Of a stretch of 64,000 nucleotides of DNA, positions 52,366-60,885 are shown piece by piece (position 1 is the stretch's first letter; every line of letters starts with the position of its first letter). Source of the DNA: Bacillota bacterium (GTDB lineage Bacteria > Bacillota > Clostridia > Lachnospirales > Lachnospiraceae); NCBI GenBank assembly GCA_023423045.1, contig JAFAGA010000065.1, forward strand, positions 1-64,000, given 5' to 3'. The position numbers and the translations under genes were made by a program. The notes beneath the pieces were generated by a model. It was not told the origin of the DNA. It saw only the letters and a list, made by a program, of their open reading frames with translations, and made no database searches.

Positions 52366-53487
52366 ATGAGAGACACAATGGGAATTATTTATACTGGCGA
52401 CAGCAATATCAGCCTTCAGGAGCTTACCCTGCGGCGGTCTGTTGCAGCATTGCCCTTCGGAGGAAGATATCGTATTATAGATTTCGCATTATCCAATATG
52501 GTTAACTCGGGAATTGTGAATGTAGGAATTATCACTCAGAACAATTACCACTCCCTGATGGATCATCTGGATACCGGCAAGCAATGGGACTTGGATCGTA
52601 AGAACGGCGGTCTGTTCATTCTTCCGCCCTATGTCAGCCATGAGAACAGAGGCTGGTACCGCGGTGAGGTTGAGGCTTACCACAGCAATATGTCCTATAT
52701 CCGCAAAAGCCCCCAAAAGTATGTAATTCTCTCCGGCAGCTCCATGGTATGCAACCTGAACTACTATGAGGCGATGGAATTTCATAAAGCGAATAACGCA
52801 GACATTACCGTCATTTATAAAGAGATGAAGAAGGCTGGCAAGGAAACGCTGTCAAAGCATACTGTCATCAATACGGATGAGAACCACAGAATTGTTGATA
52901 TGGAGGTAAACTCAGCGAATCCCACCTCCGAAAAGCTATGTATGGAGATGTATATTATTGAGAAAAGGCTGTTTGAGTATCTGATAGCCGAATGTGAGGC
53001 AAGGGGATTGTTTGATTTCAATAAGGATGTTCTGGTACGGAATCTGAATAAGCTGAAGATCTACGGCTTCCCTTATAACGGCTATATGGCCAATATCGAC
53101 AGCATCCAATCCTACTTTAAACATAATCTGGAGCTGTTCGATCCCGAGAATTTCTATGAGCTGTTTCACGATTCCGGTCTGATCTATACCAAGGTAAGGG
53201 ATGAGGTCCCCGCCAAATACGGTGTCAATGCGAAGGCGGAGAACTCCCTTGTTGCGGATGGCTGTATTATCAACGGACAGGTGGAAAACAGCATGCTGTT
53301 TCGCGGTGTGAAGATTGGGGAAGGAGCCGTTGTAAAGAACAGTATTATTATGCAGGGCACGGAGATACAGGAAAAAGTCGTGCTGGAGAATGTAATTCTG
53401 GACAAAGAAGCGATTATCCGCAAGGGAAGGCATCTGGTAGGTCAGGAAAGCTATCCGGTGGTGATCAGAAAGGGTGCCGTAATCTAG
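52366..53487 (+). CDS. glgD: Glucose-1-phosphate adenylyltransferase regulatory subunit
   Basis: This 373-residue GlgC paralogue keeps RRSVAALPFGGRYRIIDFALSNMVNSGI and the hexapeptide repeats. It has lost the GGxGxRL nucleotide loop, which is replaced by TGDSNISLQELT. It is therefore probably not catalytic and instead stimulates GlgC in a mixed tetramer. The start at 52366 follows GGAGG; the longer frame to 52318 is not supported. A hairpin separates it from glgA. Confidence 0.95.
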   Translation: MRDTMGIIYTGDSNISLQELTLRRSVAALPFGGRYRIIDFALSNMVNSGIVNVGIITQNNYHSLMDHLDTGKQWDLDRKNGGLFILPPYVSHENRGWYRGEVEAYHSNMSYIRKSPQKYVILSGSSMVCNLNYYEAMEFHKANNADITVIYKEMKKAGKETLSKHTVINTDENHRIVDMEVNSANPTSEKLCMEMYIIEKRLFEYLIAECEARGLFDFNKDVLVRNLNKLKIYGFPYNGYMANIDSIQSYFKHNLELFDPENFYELFHDSGLIYTKVRDEVPAKYGVNAKAENSLVADGCIINGQVENSMLFRGVKIGEGAVVKNSIIMQGTEIQEKVVLENVILDKEAIIRKGRHLVGQESYPVVIRKGAVI

Positions 53488-53518
53488 TCAGAAAGGTACC
53501 GTAAGCGAATACGGAGTG

Positions 53519-53543
53519 TGCCGCCCTAATTGACAGGGCGGCA
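53519..53543 (+). other. Intercistronic hairpin between glgD and glgA
   Basis: TGCCGCCCT pairs perfectly with AGGGCGGCA around a 7-base loop, with no T-tract. It probably protects or processes the operon mRNA rather than ending it. Confidence 0.65.
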
Positions 53544-53561
53544 GCAGAATGGGGGATTATT

Positions 53562-55082
53562 ATGAAGAAAATTCTTATGGTAGCGTCGGAAGCCAGCCCC
53601 TTTGCAAAAACCGGAGGTCTGGCTGATGTGATCGGTGGATTGCCTCCGGCATTGAACCAATTGGGAGCGGATGTCAGGGTTATTATGCCCAAGTACGAAT
53701 ATGCAGGCAAATCCAAGAAGATTGTTCGGGATGAAGCCACAGGAGAGCTGGAGGAAATCGAGGAGAAGAAGACCCTTGGCGAAATCCTTTGGGAGAACGA
53801 TATTACTGTCCGGCATCTTGGCGAAATCTATGTAAGTCTGGGCTGGCGCAGCCTGTATTGCGGAATTGAACAGGCCCAGTACCGGGGAGTTACCTATTAT
53901 TTTATCGATAACGAGTTTTACTTCAAACGGGACAGCTGCTACGGTTACGGGGATGATGAGGAGCGTTTTGCCTTCTTCTGCCGGGCGGTTTTGGAGGTGC
54001 TTCCTCACCTTGACTTTATTCCGGACGTGCTGCATTGCCATGATTGGCAGACGGGAATGGTGCCGGTGCTTCTGGAGGCGCAGTACAGAGGGCTGGAGCA
54101 GTATCGGGACATCCGGACGGTATTCACGATTCACAACCTCAAATTCCAGGGGATCTATGGAATATCGGAGATGAAGGAATGGTTTGGGCTGGGCGAGGAA
54201 TACTTTACCTCGGATAAACTGGAATTCTTCGGAGCGGCCAGCTTTATGAAGGGCGGACTGGTTTATACGAATTTGATTACCACGGTGAGCGAGACCTATG
54301 CCCAAGAGATCAAGGACCCTTATTACGGAGAACATCTGGAGGGCCTGCTGAAGGCAAGGGAGAATGATCTGGTGGGAATCGTCAACGGGATTGACTATGA
54401 GGTCTTTAATCCCAAGACGGATCTTTTTATCTACAAGAACTATACCAAATCCACCCTTAAGGAGAAGAGGCAGAATAAAGTGGAGCTGCAGAAGCGGCTT
54501 GGCTTGACGGTGGATGAGGATATTCCGATGATCGGACTGGTTTCCCGTCTGACGGACCAAAAGGGACTGGCGTTGATTGAATGTGTATTTGATGAGATAA
54601 TGAGTGAGGAAGTCCAGTTTGTGATTTTAGGCAGCGGAGACAGAAAATACGAGGAGCTGTTCCAGAACGCGGTAGATCGTTATCCGGGAAGGGTTGCGGT
54701 GAAGATCGCCTACAGTGAACCCAGAGCGCAGAGAATATATGCTGCTTCTGATTTCTTCCTGATGCCCTCTCTTTTCGAGCCCTGTGGATTGGGCCAGCTA
54801 ATCAGCATGCGATACGGAACACTTCCCATTGTCCGGGAGACCGGAGGTCTGAGAGATACCGTTTTACCCTATAACGAGGTGACGGGTGAGGGTAATGGTT
54901 TCAGTTTTGCCAACTATAATGCCCATGATATGCTCTATACGATACAGAGGGCGCTGCGGCTCTACCGCAAAAAGACCTTGCGTGCAAAGCTGATCAAGGC
55001 AGCAATGTCTTGTAATAACAGCTGGGAACTTCCGGCGGGTAAGTACATGGAGTTATATGACAGACTGAAATCAAATGAATAA
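53562..55082 (+). CDS. glgA: Glycogen synthase (GT5)
   Basis: GlgA transfers glucose from ADP-glucose to growing glycogen. The 506-residue protein has the ADP-binding motif with K16 (FAKTGGLADVIGGLP), the HCHDWQTG loop and the C-terminal EPCGLGQLISMRYG segment with both family Glu residues. The length is normal. GGGGGAT precedes the ATG. This is the canonical synthase of the operon, in contrast to the downstream paralogue. Confidence 0.96.
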   Translation: MKKILMVASEASPFAKTGGLADVIGGLPPALNQLGADVRVIMPKYEYAGKSKKIVRDEATGELEEIEEKKTLGEILWENDITVRHLGEIYVSLGWRSLYCGIEQAQYRGVTYYFIDNEFYFKRDSCYGYGDDEERFAFFCRAVLEVLPHLDFIPDVLHCHDWQTGMVPVLLEAQYRGLEQYRDIRTVFTIHNLKFQGIYGISEMKEWFGLGEEYFTSDKLEFFGAASFMKGGLVYTNLITTVSETYAQEIKDPYYGEHLEGLLKARENDLVGIVNGIDYEVFNPKTDLFIYKNYTKSTLKEKRQNKVELQKRLGLTVDEDIPMIGLVSRLTDQKGLALIECVFDEIMSEEVQFVILGSGDRKYEELFQNAVDRYPGRVAVKIAYSEPRAQRIYAASDFFLMPSLFEPCGLGQLISMRYGTLPIVRETGGLRDTVLPYNEVTGEGNGFSFANYNAHDMLYTIQRALRLYRKKTLRAKLIKAAMSCNNSWELPAGKYMELYDRLKSNE

Positions 55083-55104
55083 TATCAAAACATTGGTTGA
55101 GAAG

Positions 55105-55140
55105 GATTATATACCGCCGGTTTACGGCGGTATATAATCC
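55105..55140 (+). other. Intercistronic 36-bp hairpin between the two GT5 genes
   Basis: Perfect 16-bp arms (GGATTATATACCGCCG and its complement) flank a 4-base loop. There is no T-run, so it could be an mRNA stabiliser or processing site setting different levels of the two synthases. Confidence 0.75.
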
Positions 55141-55166
55141 ATTTGATTCGGAGAATGGAGTTTGAG

Positions 55167-56579
55167 ATGACTAAGAGGAGACTGCTCTATGTGGCAGCGG
55201 AGATATCACCCTATGCCAGTGCAGGAGGGCTTGGGGAAGTTGGGAGAAGCTTTCCGAAGAGCCTGAAGGAGTATGAGGATTATGAGGTAAGCCGGATTAT
55301 GCCCTGCCATAAGTCCGTCGCCGCGGGGATGAGCTATCTGATGGACTATCCGGTAGCGATGGAACGAGGCTTTGATACCTGCGTGGTAAAGACGGATGAT
55401 TCGGAGGGAATAAGGACATATTTTATAGTCAGTGACCGGTATTTTTACAGAGACAATATTTACAGCTATGAGGATGATGGTATTCGATTTTACTTTTTCT
55501 GCAGGGCGGTGCTGGAATTGATCCGCAGGCTTCCCGAGCCGCCGGAGCTGGTCCATGCCAACGATTGGCATACGGGCTTGCTGCCGCTCATGCTTAGGAA
55601 GGAGTTTCCGCAGATTAAGACGGTATACACCGTTCATAACATATCCTATCAGGGGTATATTCCGGCCTCTTATCTGGCGGACCGGTTAACCATGAGGGAG
55701 CAGTATTCCCTCGGGTGGCCGGAGTGGCTGAACTTTATGAAGGCAGGAATTCTGTATTCGGACCTGCTTACTACGGTAAGTCCGGGATATAGCCAGGAGC
55801 TTCTACAGCCTGAATTGGGGTGTGGAATGACTCCTCTGATCAAACAGCGGGGACGTCCCATGATTGGGATTCTCAATGGCATTGATATACAATGCTATGA
55901 TCCTGCAATAGAGGGGGAGCTGGAGTATCCTTATGATAGCAGCCACTCGGAGCTTAAGAAGAAAAACCGCAGCTGGCTGCGGCAGTGTTACGGTCTTCCC
56001 GAGGACGACAGGCCATTGGTTGCAATGATAACCCGTCTTGATTATTCCAAAGGAATTGATGTATTATTGAAGGCGATCAGCTTCTTTGATTTCAGTAAAT
56101 TCCAGCTGATGATTCTTGGTACCGGGAATTCGTATTACCAGAATATTCTGTCAGGCATCACTTCGGGGTACCCCGAAAGCATTGCGGCGGATTTTCAGTA
56201 TTCCCTGGACAAGGCCAAAAAAATCTATGCGGGAGCGGATATTTATCTTATGCCCTCTCTTTATGAACCCTGCGGCTTGGGACAGCTCTATGCCATGCGC
56301 TATGGGGCGGTGCCGGTGGTGCATCCGGTGGGAGGGCTGAGGGATACGGTGCTTGATGTGGAATTTCATCCGGACTGTCCTAACGGATTTTATATGAAAG
56401 AATGGAGCGGACTGGCTCTGAAGGAGGCTCTGAACCGGGCTCTGGCGGTATACAGCACACCGGTCTGGAGCAGATATGTGAAGAATTGCATGAGCTTTGA
56501 CTCCTCCTGGAGCCGAAGCACCCAGGAATACAGGAAGTATTATGATACGCTGTTTTCAGGAGAGGACAAAAAAGCGTGA
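55167..56579 (+). CDS. Second GT5 glycogen/starch synthase-like protein with altered ADP-glucose motif
   Basis: This 470-residue GT5 paralogue has both Rossmann domains, the HANDWHTG loop, VYTVHNISYQG, LNGID and the EPCGLGQLYAMRYGAVPVV segment. The N-terminal KxGGL motif reads SAGGL (S18), losing the Lys that contacts the nucleotide sugar phosphate in GlgA. It may use another donor, act as a primer-synthase or be regulatory. ATG 55167 has GGAG six bases upstream; an ATG at 55155 is alternative. Its stop overlaps a weak terminator. Confidence 0.85.
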   Translation: MTKRRLLYVAAEISPYASAGGLGEVGRSFPKSLKEYEDYEVSRIMPCHKSVAAGMSYLMDYPVAMERGFDTCVVKTDDSEGIRTYFIVSDRYFYRDNIYSYEDDGIRFYFFCRAVLELIRRLPEPPELVHANDWHTGLLPLMLRKEFPQIKTVYTVHNISYQGYIPASYLADRLTMREQYSLGWPEWLNFMKAGILYSDLLTTVSPGYSQELLQPELGCGMTPLIKQRGRPMIGILNGIDIQCYDPAIEGELEYPYDSSHSELKKKNRSWLRQCYGLPEDDRPLVAMITRLDYSKGIDVLLKAISFFDFSKFQLMILGTGNSYYQNILSGITSGYPESIAADFQYSLDKAKKIYAGADIYLMPSLYEPCGLGQLYAMRYGAVPVVHPVGGLRDTVLDVEFHPDCPNGFYMKEWSGLALKEALNRALAVYSTPVWSRYVKNCMSFDSSWSRSTQEYRKYYDTLFSGEDKKA

Positions 56580-56594
56580 GGGGGCTCTTTTTTG
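56567..56594 (+). terminator. Weak terminator overlapping the second synthase stop codon
   Basis: AAAAAAG pairs with CTTTTTT around a G-rich loop, followed by TTTTTTG. Partial read-through into the next gene is likely. Confidence 0.45.
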
Positions 56595-56633
56595 TATGAC
56601 AAGCATGCCGCGAAGCGGTAGAGGGAGGATAGA

Positions 56634-58349
56634 ATGAATAGTCAGGAAATAAGAAAAATTGCGCCGGAAATGGATCCGCTGAAGCTGGGTATGGGCTGGA
56701 GTCTGGAGGATCTGGAGAAGCCGCAGATTATTGTGGAGAGCACCTTCGGAGACAGCCATCCGGGAAGCGTCCACCTCATGGGCCTGGTAGAACAGGCGGT
56801 GGCCGGAGTTCAGAGCAGGGAAGGAAAGGCGGCCCGTTTTTTTGCGACGGATATTTGTGATGGAATGGCTCAGGGACATGACGGAATTAATTATTCTCTT
56901 GCATCCAGAGATACCATAGCCAATCTGATCGAGATACATGCGGGTGCAACCCCCTTTGATGCAGGGGTATTTATCTCAAGCTGTGATAAGGGAGTTCCTG
57001 CACATCTTATGGCCATCGGCAGAATTAATATTCCATCGGTGGTTATGACCGGAGGGGTGATGGACGCCGGCCCGGGACTTCTGACCCTGGAGCAGATCGG
57101 AACCTACAGCGCGAAGTATCAAAGAGGAGAGATTACCAGAGAAGAGTTCCTGTATTATAAGCATCATGCCTGCCCGTCCTGCGGAGCCTGCTCCTTTATG
57201 GGAACTGCGGCTACAATGCAGATTATGGCGGAGGCTCTGGGACTGATGCTTCCGGGAAGCTCCCTCTTGCCGGCGACAGGCAGGGAATTGCATGAATATG
57301 CTTATCGTGCAGGGGAGCAGGCGGTGAGATTGGCCCATCTTGGGATGAGACCAAGGGATATTGCAACGGAGAAAGCATTTGAGAATGCGATCATGGTTCA
57401 TGCCGCGATTTCCGGCTCCACCAATACACTGATGCATCTTCCTGCAATTGCCCATGAATTTGGGGTAGAGCTGGACGGCGAGCGCTTTGACCGGCTTCAT
57501 AGGGGAGCACATTATCTGTTGGATATCCGTCCCAGCGGCAGCTGGCCGGCGCAGTATTTCCATTATGCCGGCGGTGTGCCTGCCATCATGGAGGAGATCA
57601 AAGAGAGCCTGCATCTGGAAGTAATGACGGTAACCGGGAAGACTCTGGGCGAGAACTTGGAGGAGCTGAAGGATAGCGGATATTACGAGCGCTGTCATGA
57701 GGCTTTGGATAAGCTGGGAATAAGCCGGGAGGAGATTATCAGGCCCTTTCATAAGGCAATCGGTGTCAACGGAGCGATTTCAATTCTCAAGGGTAATCTG
57801 GCACCGGAGGGGGCAGTGATTAAGCATACCGCTGTTCCGCAAGAGATGCACCGGGCAGTTCTGAGAGCCAGACCCTTTGACAGTGAGGAAGAGGCAATTG
57901 CAGCAATTTTAAATAAGCAAATAAAGCCGCAGGAGGCGGTACTAATTCGATATGAGGGACCCAAGGGCAGCGGAATGCCGGAGATGTTCTACACGACAGA
58001 AGCGATCTCCTCGGATCCGGAGCTTGCCAAATCCATTGCTTTAATCACCGACGGGAGATTTTCCGGAGCCTCCCGGGGGCCTGCCATAGGCCATGTATCG
58101 CCGGAAGCGGCCAGCGGCGGTCCCATTGCACTGGTGGAGGAGGGAGATTTGATTGAGATTGATATTCAGCAGAGGCTCCTTAGCATTATCGGGATAAAAG
58201 GGAAGGAATGCAGCCCCCTTGAGGTGGAAGAAGAGCTTAACCGCCGCAGGGAGCAGTGGAAGCCCAGAAAATCAAAATACGAGAGCGGCATACTGAAGCA
58301 GTTTGCCGACCGCGCGGTATCTCCGATGAAGGGGGGATACATGGAATAA
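56634..58349 (+). CDS. IlvD/Edd-family dehydratase, substrate uncertain
   Basis: This 571-residue protein of the IlvD/Edd family dehydrates 2,3-dihydroxy acids using an Fe-S cluster and Mg. Recognisable segments are ICDGMAQGHDGINYSLASRD, SSCDKGVPAHLMAIGR (Cys and the Mg-binding Lys), CPSCGACSFMGTAATM and ALITDGRFSG. The first cluster Cys usual in many IlvD proteins is not evident (the region reads FGDSHPGSVHL). It could be a true dihydroxy-acid dehydratase or a sugar-acid dehydratase; no ilv genes are near. GGGAGG precedes the ATG. It lies downstream of the glycogen genes. Confidence 0.75.
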   Translation: MNSQEIRKIAPEMDPLKLGMGWSLEDLEKPQIIVESTFGDSHPGSVHLMGLVEQAVAGVQSREGKAARFFATDICDGMAQGHDGINYSLASRDTIANLIEIHAGATPFDAGVFISSCDKGVPAHLMAIGRINIPSVVMTGGVMDAGPGLLTLEQIGTYSAKYQRGEITREEFLYYKHHACPSCGACSFMGTAATMQIMAEALGLMLPGSSLLPATGRELHEYAYRAGEQAVRLAHLGMRPRDIATEKAFENAIMVHAAISGSTNTLMHLPAIAHEFGVELDGERFDRLHRGAHYLLDIRPSGSWPAQYFHYAGGVPAIMEEIKESLHLEVMTVTGKTLGENLEELKDSGYYERCHEALDKLGISREEIIRPFHKAIGVNGAISILKGNLAPEGAVIKHTAVPQEMHRAVLRARPFDSEEEAIAAILNKQIKPQEAVLIRYEGPKGSGMPEMFYTTEAISSDPELAKSIALITDGRFSGASRGPAIGHVSPEAASGGPIALVEEGDLIEIDIQQRLLSIIGIKGKECSPLEVEEELNRRREQWKPRKSKYESGILKQFADRAVSPMKGGYME

Positions 58350-58458
58350 TGTCGTCAGACAATATTCCGCGCCGAACGAAGTGAGTGCGCATAACGATAC
58401 GGAGTATCGCATGTCATAATCACTTGTGATTATGACATAATGTCGCCGGACATTATGG
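58343..58458. repeat. Cluster of five adjacent hairpins after the IlvD/Edd gene
   Basis: In order: GGAATAATGTC/GACAATATTCC (covering the stop codon); GCGC/GCGC around GAACGAAGTGAG; CGATAC/GTATCG; a perfect 28-bp ATGTCATAATCAC/GTGATTATGACAT; and CATAATGTC-GCCG-GACATTATG. The GAAxGAAGTGAG core recalls the repeat family at 5886. No coding capacity. Confidence 0.7.
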
Positions 58459-58471
58459 ATAGATGTTGATT

Positions 58472-58513
58472 AAAATATGCCTGAGACAGGGGTTTCTGTT
58501 TCAGGCATATTTT
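58472..58513. terminator. Bidirectional terminator
   Basis: AAAATATGCCTGA-GACAG pairs with CTGTT-TCAGGCATATTTT. It lies between the convergent IlvD/Edd and CotF-like genes and carries A and T tracts on both sides. Confidence 0.85.
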
Positions 58514-58535
58514 ATGGGTCCGGTACGGCTCAATG

Positions 58536-59039
58536 TTAGCTTAGTTTATACATTCCTTTATTTTTCATGTAGGTAAAGATGGCTTCTCCGTGTTTTTGTT
58601 CTTCCTTTTGGATGTGATTAAGAACATCACGGACAGCAGCGTCCTTGAATTCAAATATTGCGGTATCATATACACCGGAGACATATTTTTCAGTCATTAG
58701 TGCATCCGTACAGAGATCCTTGTCCGATGCGTTAAAGCCGCAGTTTCCCGTGCTCTTCTGCTCTATTGTAGATTGCTGTGAGGGGATTGGTTTGACGGAG
58801 GAACCGCCTCCCTGACTGCTCTTTTGTCCCATAGCAGGAACCTTACCGGTGAGTAATTCATTGATCGTCTGAAGATGCTCCACTTCCTTTTGGCCGTTGC
58901 TGCGAAATACGGCTTTCAGTTCAGAATCCACCGCCAGATTGGTATAGTTTTCATATTTTTGTATGCATTGCTCCTCATAGGTTTTTGCATCCTCTAATAA
59001 GAATTTTTCTTTTGTGGTCAGCTGTACATTCGTAATCAT
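58536..59039 (-). CDS. CotF-like spore coat protein
   Basis: This 167-residue protein is split by a Gly/Ser/Gln-rich linker. The N-terminal part is ferritin-like helical (EKFLLEDAKTYEEQCIQKYENY). The C-terminal half matches the CotF domain (LCTDALMTEKYVSGVYDTAIFEF, then EEQKHGEAIFTYMKNKGMY). CotF-type proteins are coat components of spores. GGAGGTG precedes the ATG. It supports a spore-forming host. Confidence 0.85.
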   Translation of the reverse strand: MITNVQLTTKEKFLLEDAKTYEEQCIQKYENYTNLAVDSELKAVFRSNGQKEVEHLQTINELLTGKVPAMGQKSSQGGGSSVKPIPSQQSTIEQKSTGNCGFNASDKDLCTDALMTEKYVSGVYDTAIFEFKDAAVRDVLNHIQKEEQKHGEAIFTYMKNKGMYKLS

Positions 59040-59107
59040 TCATAACACCTCCATTGCTATTATTTTCATTATTTTTGATAATATCCATAGCTTTGAAAAT
59101 TAGTTTA

Positions 59108-59133
59108 TGTCAAAAACAGTATAATGTTTTTGA
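59108..59133. promoter_or_regulatory. Dyad in the CotF-like/GGDEF divergent spacer
   Basis: GTCAAAAAC and GTTTTTGAC flank AGTATAAT, so a TATAAT box sits in the loop of a 9-bp inverted repeat. It may be an operator over a promoter for the GGDEF gene. Confidence 0.35.
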
Positions 59134-59232
59134 CGTATTTTCATATATCTGTTAATATAGGAGGAAATATAAGCCAGATTTCTACGTTCGAATTGTATCT
59201 GGTTTCCGACGGTGCGGAAGGGTGGAATTGCA

Positions 59233-60123
59233 ATGTATGACGAGGAAATAAATGAAATCCTGGATAAAATCAATATTCTTAACAATGCCTATGAGAATAT
59301 CCGAATTGTAGATCCGGTTAGAAAGATGATAATTCCTGTCCGAGAGCATGCGGCAGCAGAGCCTATCATCCACTGCTTTGATTTCTGGAAAAAGGGAGAG
59401 AGCTGCGATGATTGTATCTCCATGCAGGCATACAGTGAGAAGAAGGCCTTTGTTAAGCTGGAATATATCTTGGATGAAGTCTATCTGGTTACTGCAATTC
59501 CAATTGAGCTTTCCAACCGGAGGGTGGCATTGGAATTGATTAAGAACGTTACGGGCAGCATCGGCATGAATCCTGGCGAAGATGATCCGAGGAGCGAAGC
59601 TTGCGCAATGATAAGCAATTTAAGCGGGATTGCAAGAATTGATCCTTTGACCGGAATCTACAACCGGAGATATCTGAACGAGAAGCTTCCGCTTGATCTG
59701 ATTAATGCCAATTTGACGAACTATAATATCTCAGTCATTATGGTGGATATCGATTTCTTTAAGAGGGTCAACGATACTTACGGTCACCTGACCGGAGACT
59801 GCACCTTGAAAGCGGTTGCCGAGCTTCTTCAGCACAGTCTGAAGAGGGAAAATGATTGGGTTGCGCGTTATGGCGGGGAGGAGTTTTTGATTTGCCTGCC
59901 CGGAGCACCGCTCAGTTTTGCCAATGAGCTGGCGGAAGCCTTACGAAAAAAGCTGGAGGATACAACCATCGAATGCAGCAATTACCGGGTTAATATTACG
60001 GCCAGTTTTGGGGTGGCTTCCATTACTCCGAAGCCCGGCTTCACTGCGGAGGAGTTAATCGGACAGGCGGATAAAAAACTATATGAGGCAAAAAGAAACG
60101 GAAGAAACCGGGTCGAAGCTTAA
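59233..60123 (+). CDS. Diguanylate cyclase (GGDEF) with PAS-like sensor
   Basis: This 296-residue protein makes c-di-GMP. The active-site motif is GGEEF (214-218), and the inhibitory RxxD site is present as REND (205-208), five residues upstream. So it is probably catalytic and product-inhibited. The N-terminal 130 residues form a PAS-like domain with CFDFWKKGESCDDCISMQA, whose Cys residues suggest a redox or metal signal. ATG 59233 follows AAGGGTGG. No transmembrane segment is present. It overlaps the SDR gene by 41 bases. Confidence 0.92.
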   Translation: MYDEEINEILDKINILNNAYENIRIVDPVRKMIIPVREHAAAEPIIHCFDFWKKGESCDDCISMQAYSEKKAFVKLEYILDEVYLVTAIPIELSNRRVALELIKNVTGSIGMNPGEDDPRSEACAMISNLSGIARIDPLTGIYNRRYLNEKLPLDLINANLTNYNISVIMVDIDFFKRVNDTYGHLTGDCTLKAVAELLQHSLKRENDWVARYGGEEFLICLPGAPLSFANELAEALRKKLEDTTIECSNYRVNITASFGVASITPKPGFTAEELIGQADKKLYEAKRNGRNRVEA

Positions 60124-60703
60124 AATTGTTGTAATCACTGGCGGAGCCGCCGGTATTGGCAAATGTATGGCGGAGGAATTTAAGAAGGCAGGCGCCAAGG
60201 TGGCAGTCATTGATCTTAATTCCGGCGGGGTGGACTGTGATCTTTACTATTGCGGGGATATTGCCGAGAAAGATAGCCTTGAAGAATTTGCGCGGTTGGT
60301 GATCGAGCGTTACGGCAAAGTAGATTATTTGATTCATAATGCCTGCCTCTCCAGAAAAGGAATTCTGTCCGGCTGCAGCTATGAGGATTTTAATTATGTA
60401 CTTCGGGTTGGGGTAAGTGCCCCGTATTATCTGACCCACGCCCTGGCCATCAGCCTCCGGGGGATTGCCAGGGTCAATTCCATCGCTCCGGGCTGGATTG
60501 ATACAGAACGGGAGGAAGGGAGCCGGGAAGGTCGGGAACAGCATCCGGTAAAGCGGGTCGGAAGGCCGGAGGATATCGCAAAAATGGCAATGTATCTATG
60601 CAGTGAGGACAGCAGCTTTATCACCGGAGAGAACATCACCATTGACGGCGGTATGACGAAGCAGATGATATACCATAACGATCTGGGCTGGAGTTATCAA
60701 TAA
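60083..60703 (+). CDS. SDR-family oxidoreductase with internal deletion of the catalytic region
   Basis: This 206-residue protein belongs to the short-chain dehydrogenase family. The cofactor site (VVITGGAAGIGK), the HNAC segment and the C-terminal RVNSIAPGWIDTE and GENITIDGG motifs are intact. The stretch that should lie between APYYL and THALAISL is missing: about 40-45 residues holding the catalytic Ser, Tyr and Lys. The frame stays open, so this is an in-frame deletion and the protein is probably inactive as an oxidoreductase. It starts inside the GGDEF gene. Confidence 0.75.
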   Translation: MRQKETEETGSKLKIVVITGGAAGIGKCMAEEFKKAGAKVAVIDLNSGGVDCDLYYCGDIAEKDSLEEFARLVIERYGKVDYLIHNACLSRKGILSGCSYEDFNYVLRVGVSAPYYLTHALAISLRGIARVNSIAPGWIDTEREEGSREGREQHPVKRVGRPEDIAKMAMYLCSEDSSFITGENITIDGGMTKQMIYHNDLGWSYQ

Positions 60704-60719
60704 GATGGGCGTTGAATAT

Positions 60720-60827
60720 AAAAAGGGGATGCCGTAAAATGAGGCTTTTCTACGATATATAGCAGTGCAGTTACAAAAGACTACATATATATTGCAGGTA
60801 AAATCATATTTTGCGACATCCCTTTTT
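60720..60827 (+). terminator. Long-range terminator after the SDR gene
   Basis: AAAAAGGGGATGCCG pairs with CGACATCCCTTTTT across an 80-base loop that holds further short stems. The G-A/C mismatches are few. It serves the GGDEF-SDR unit. Confidence 0.65.
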
Positions 60828-60885
60828 AGATAGCTTAAGATGATTTGCTATAATTAATAATTACTATCGGAAAGAGGTGCCTTGA

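Noticed and set aside
53526..54560. 344-codon open frame on the minus strand across glgA
   Set aside because: It lies opposite a clearly coding, conserved gene, has no ribosome site, and its translation resembles no protein; it is a codon-use shadow.
49080..58349. Foreign island containing the glycogen genes
   Set aside because: Composition, ribosome sites and codon use match the surroundings, and the gene order is normal for Firmicutes.
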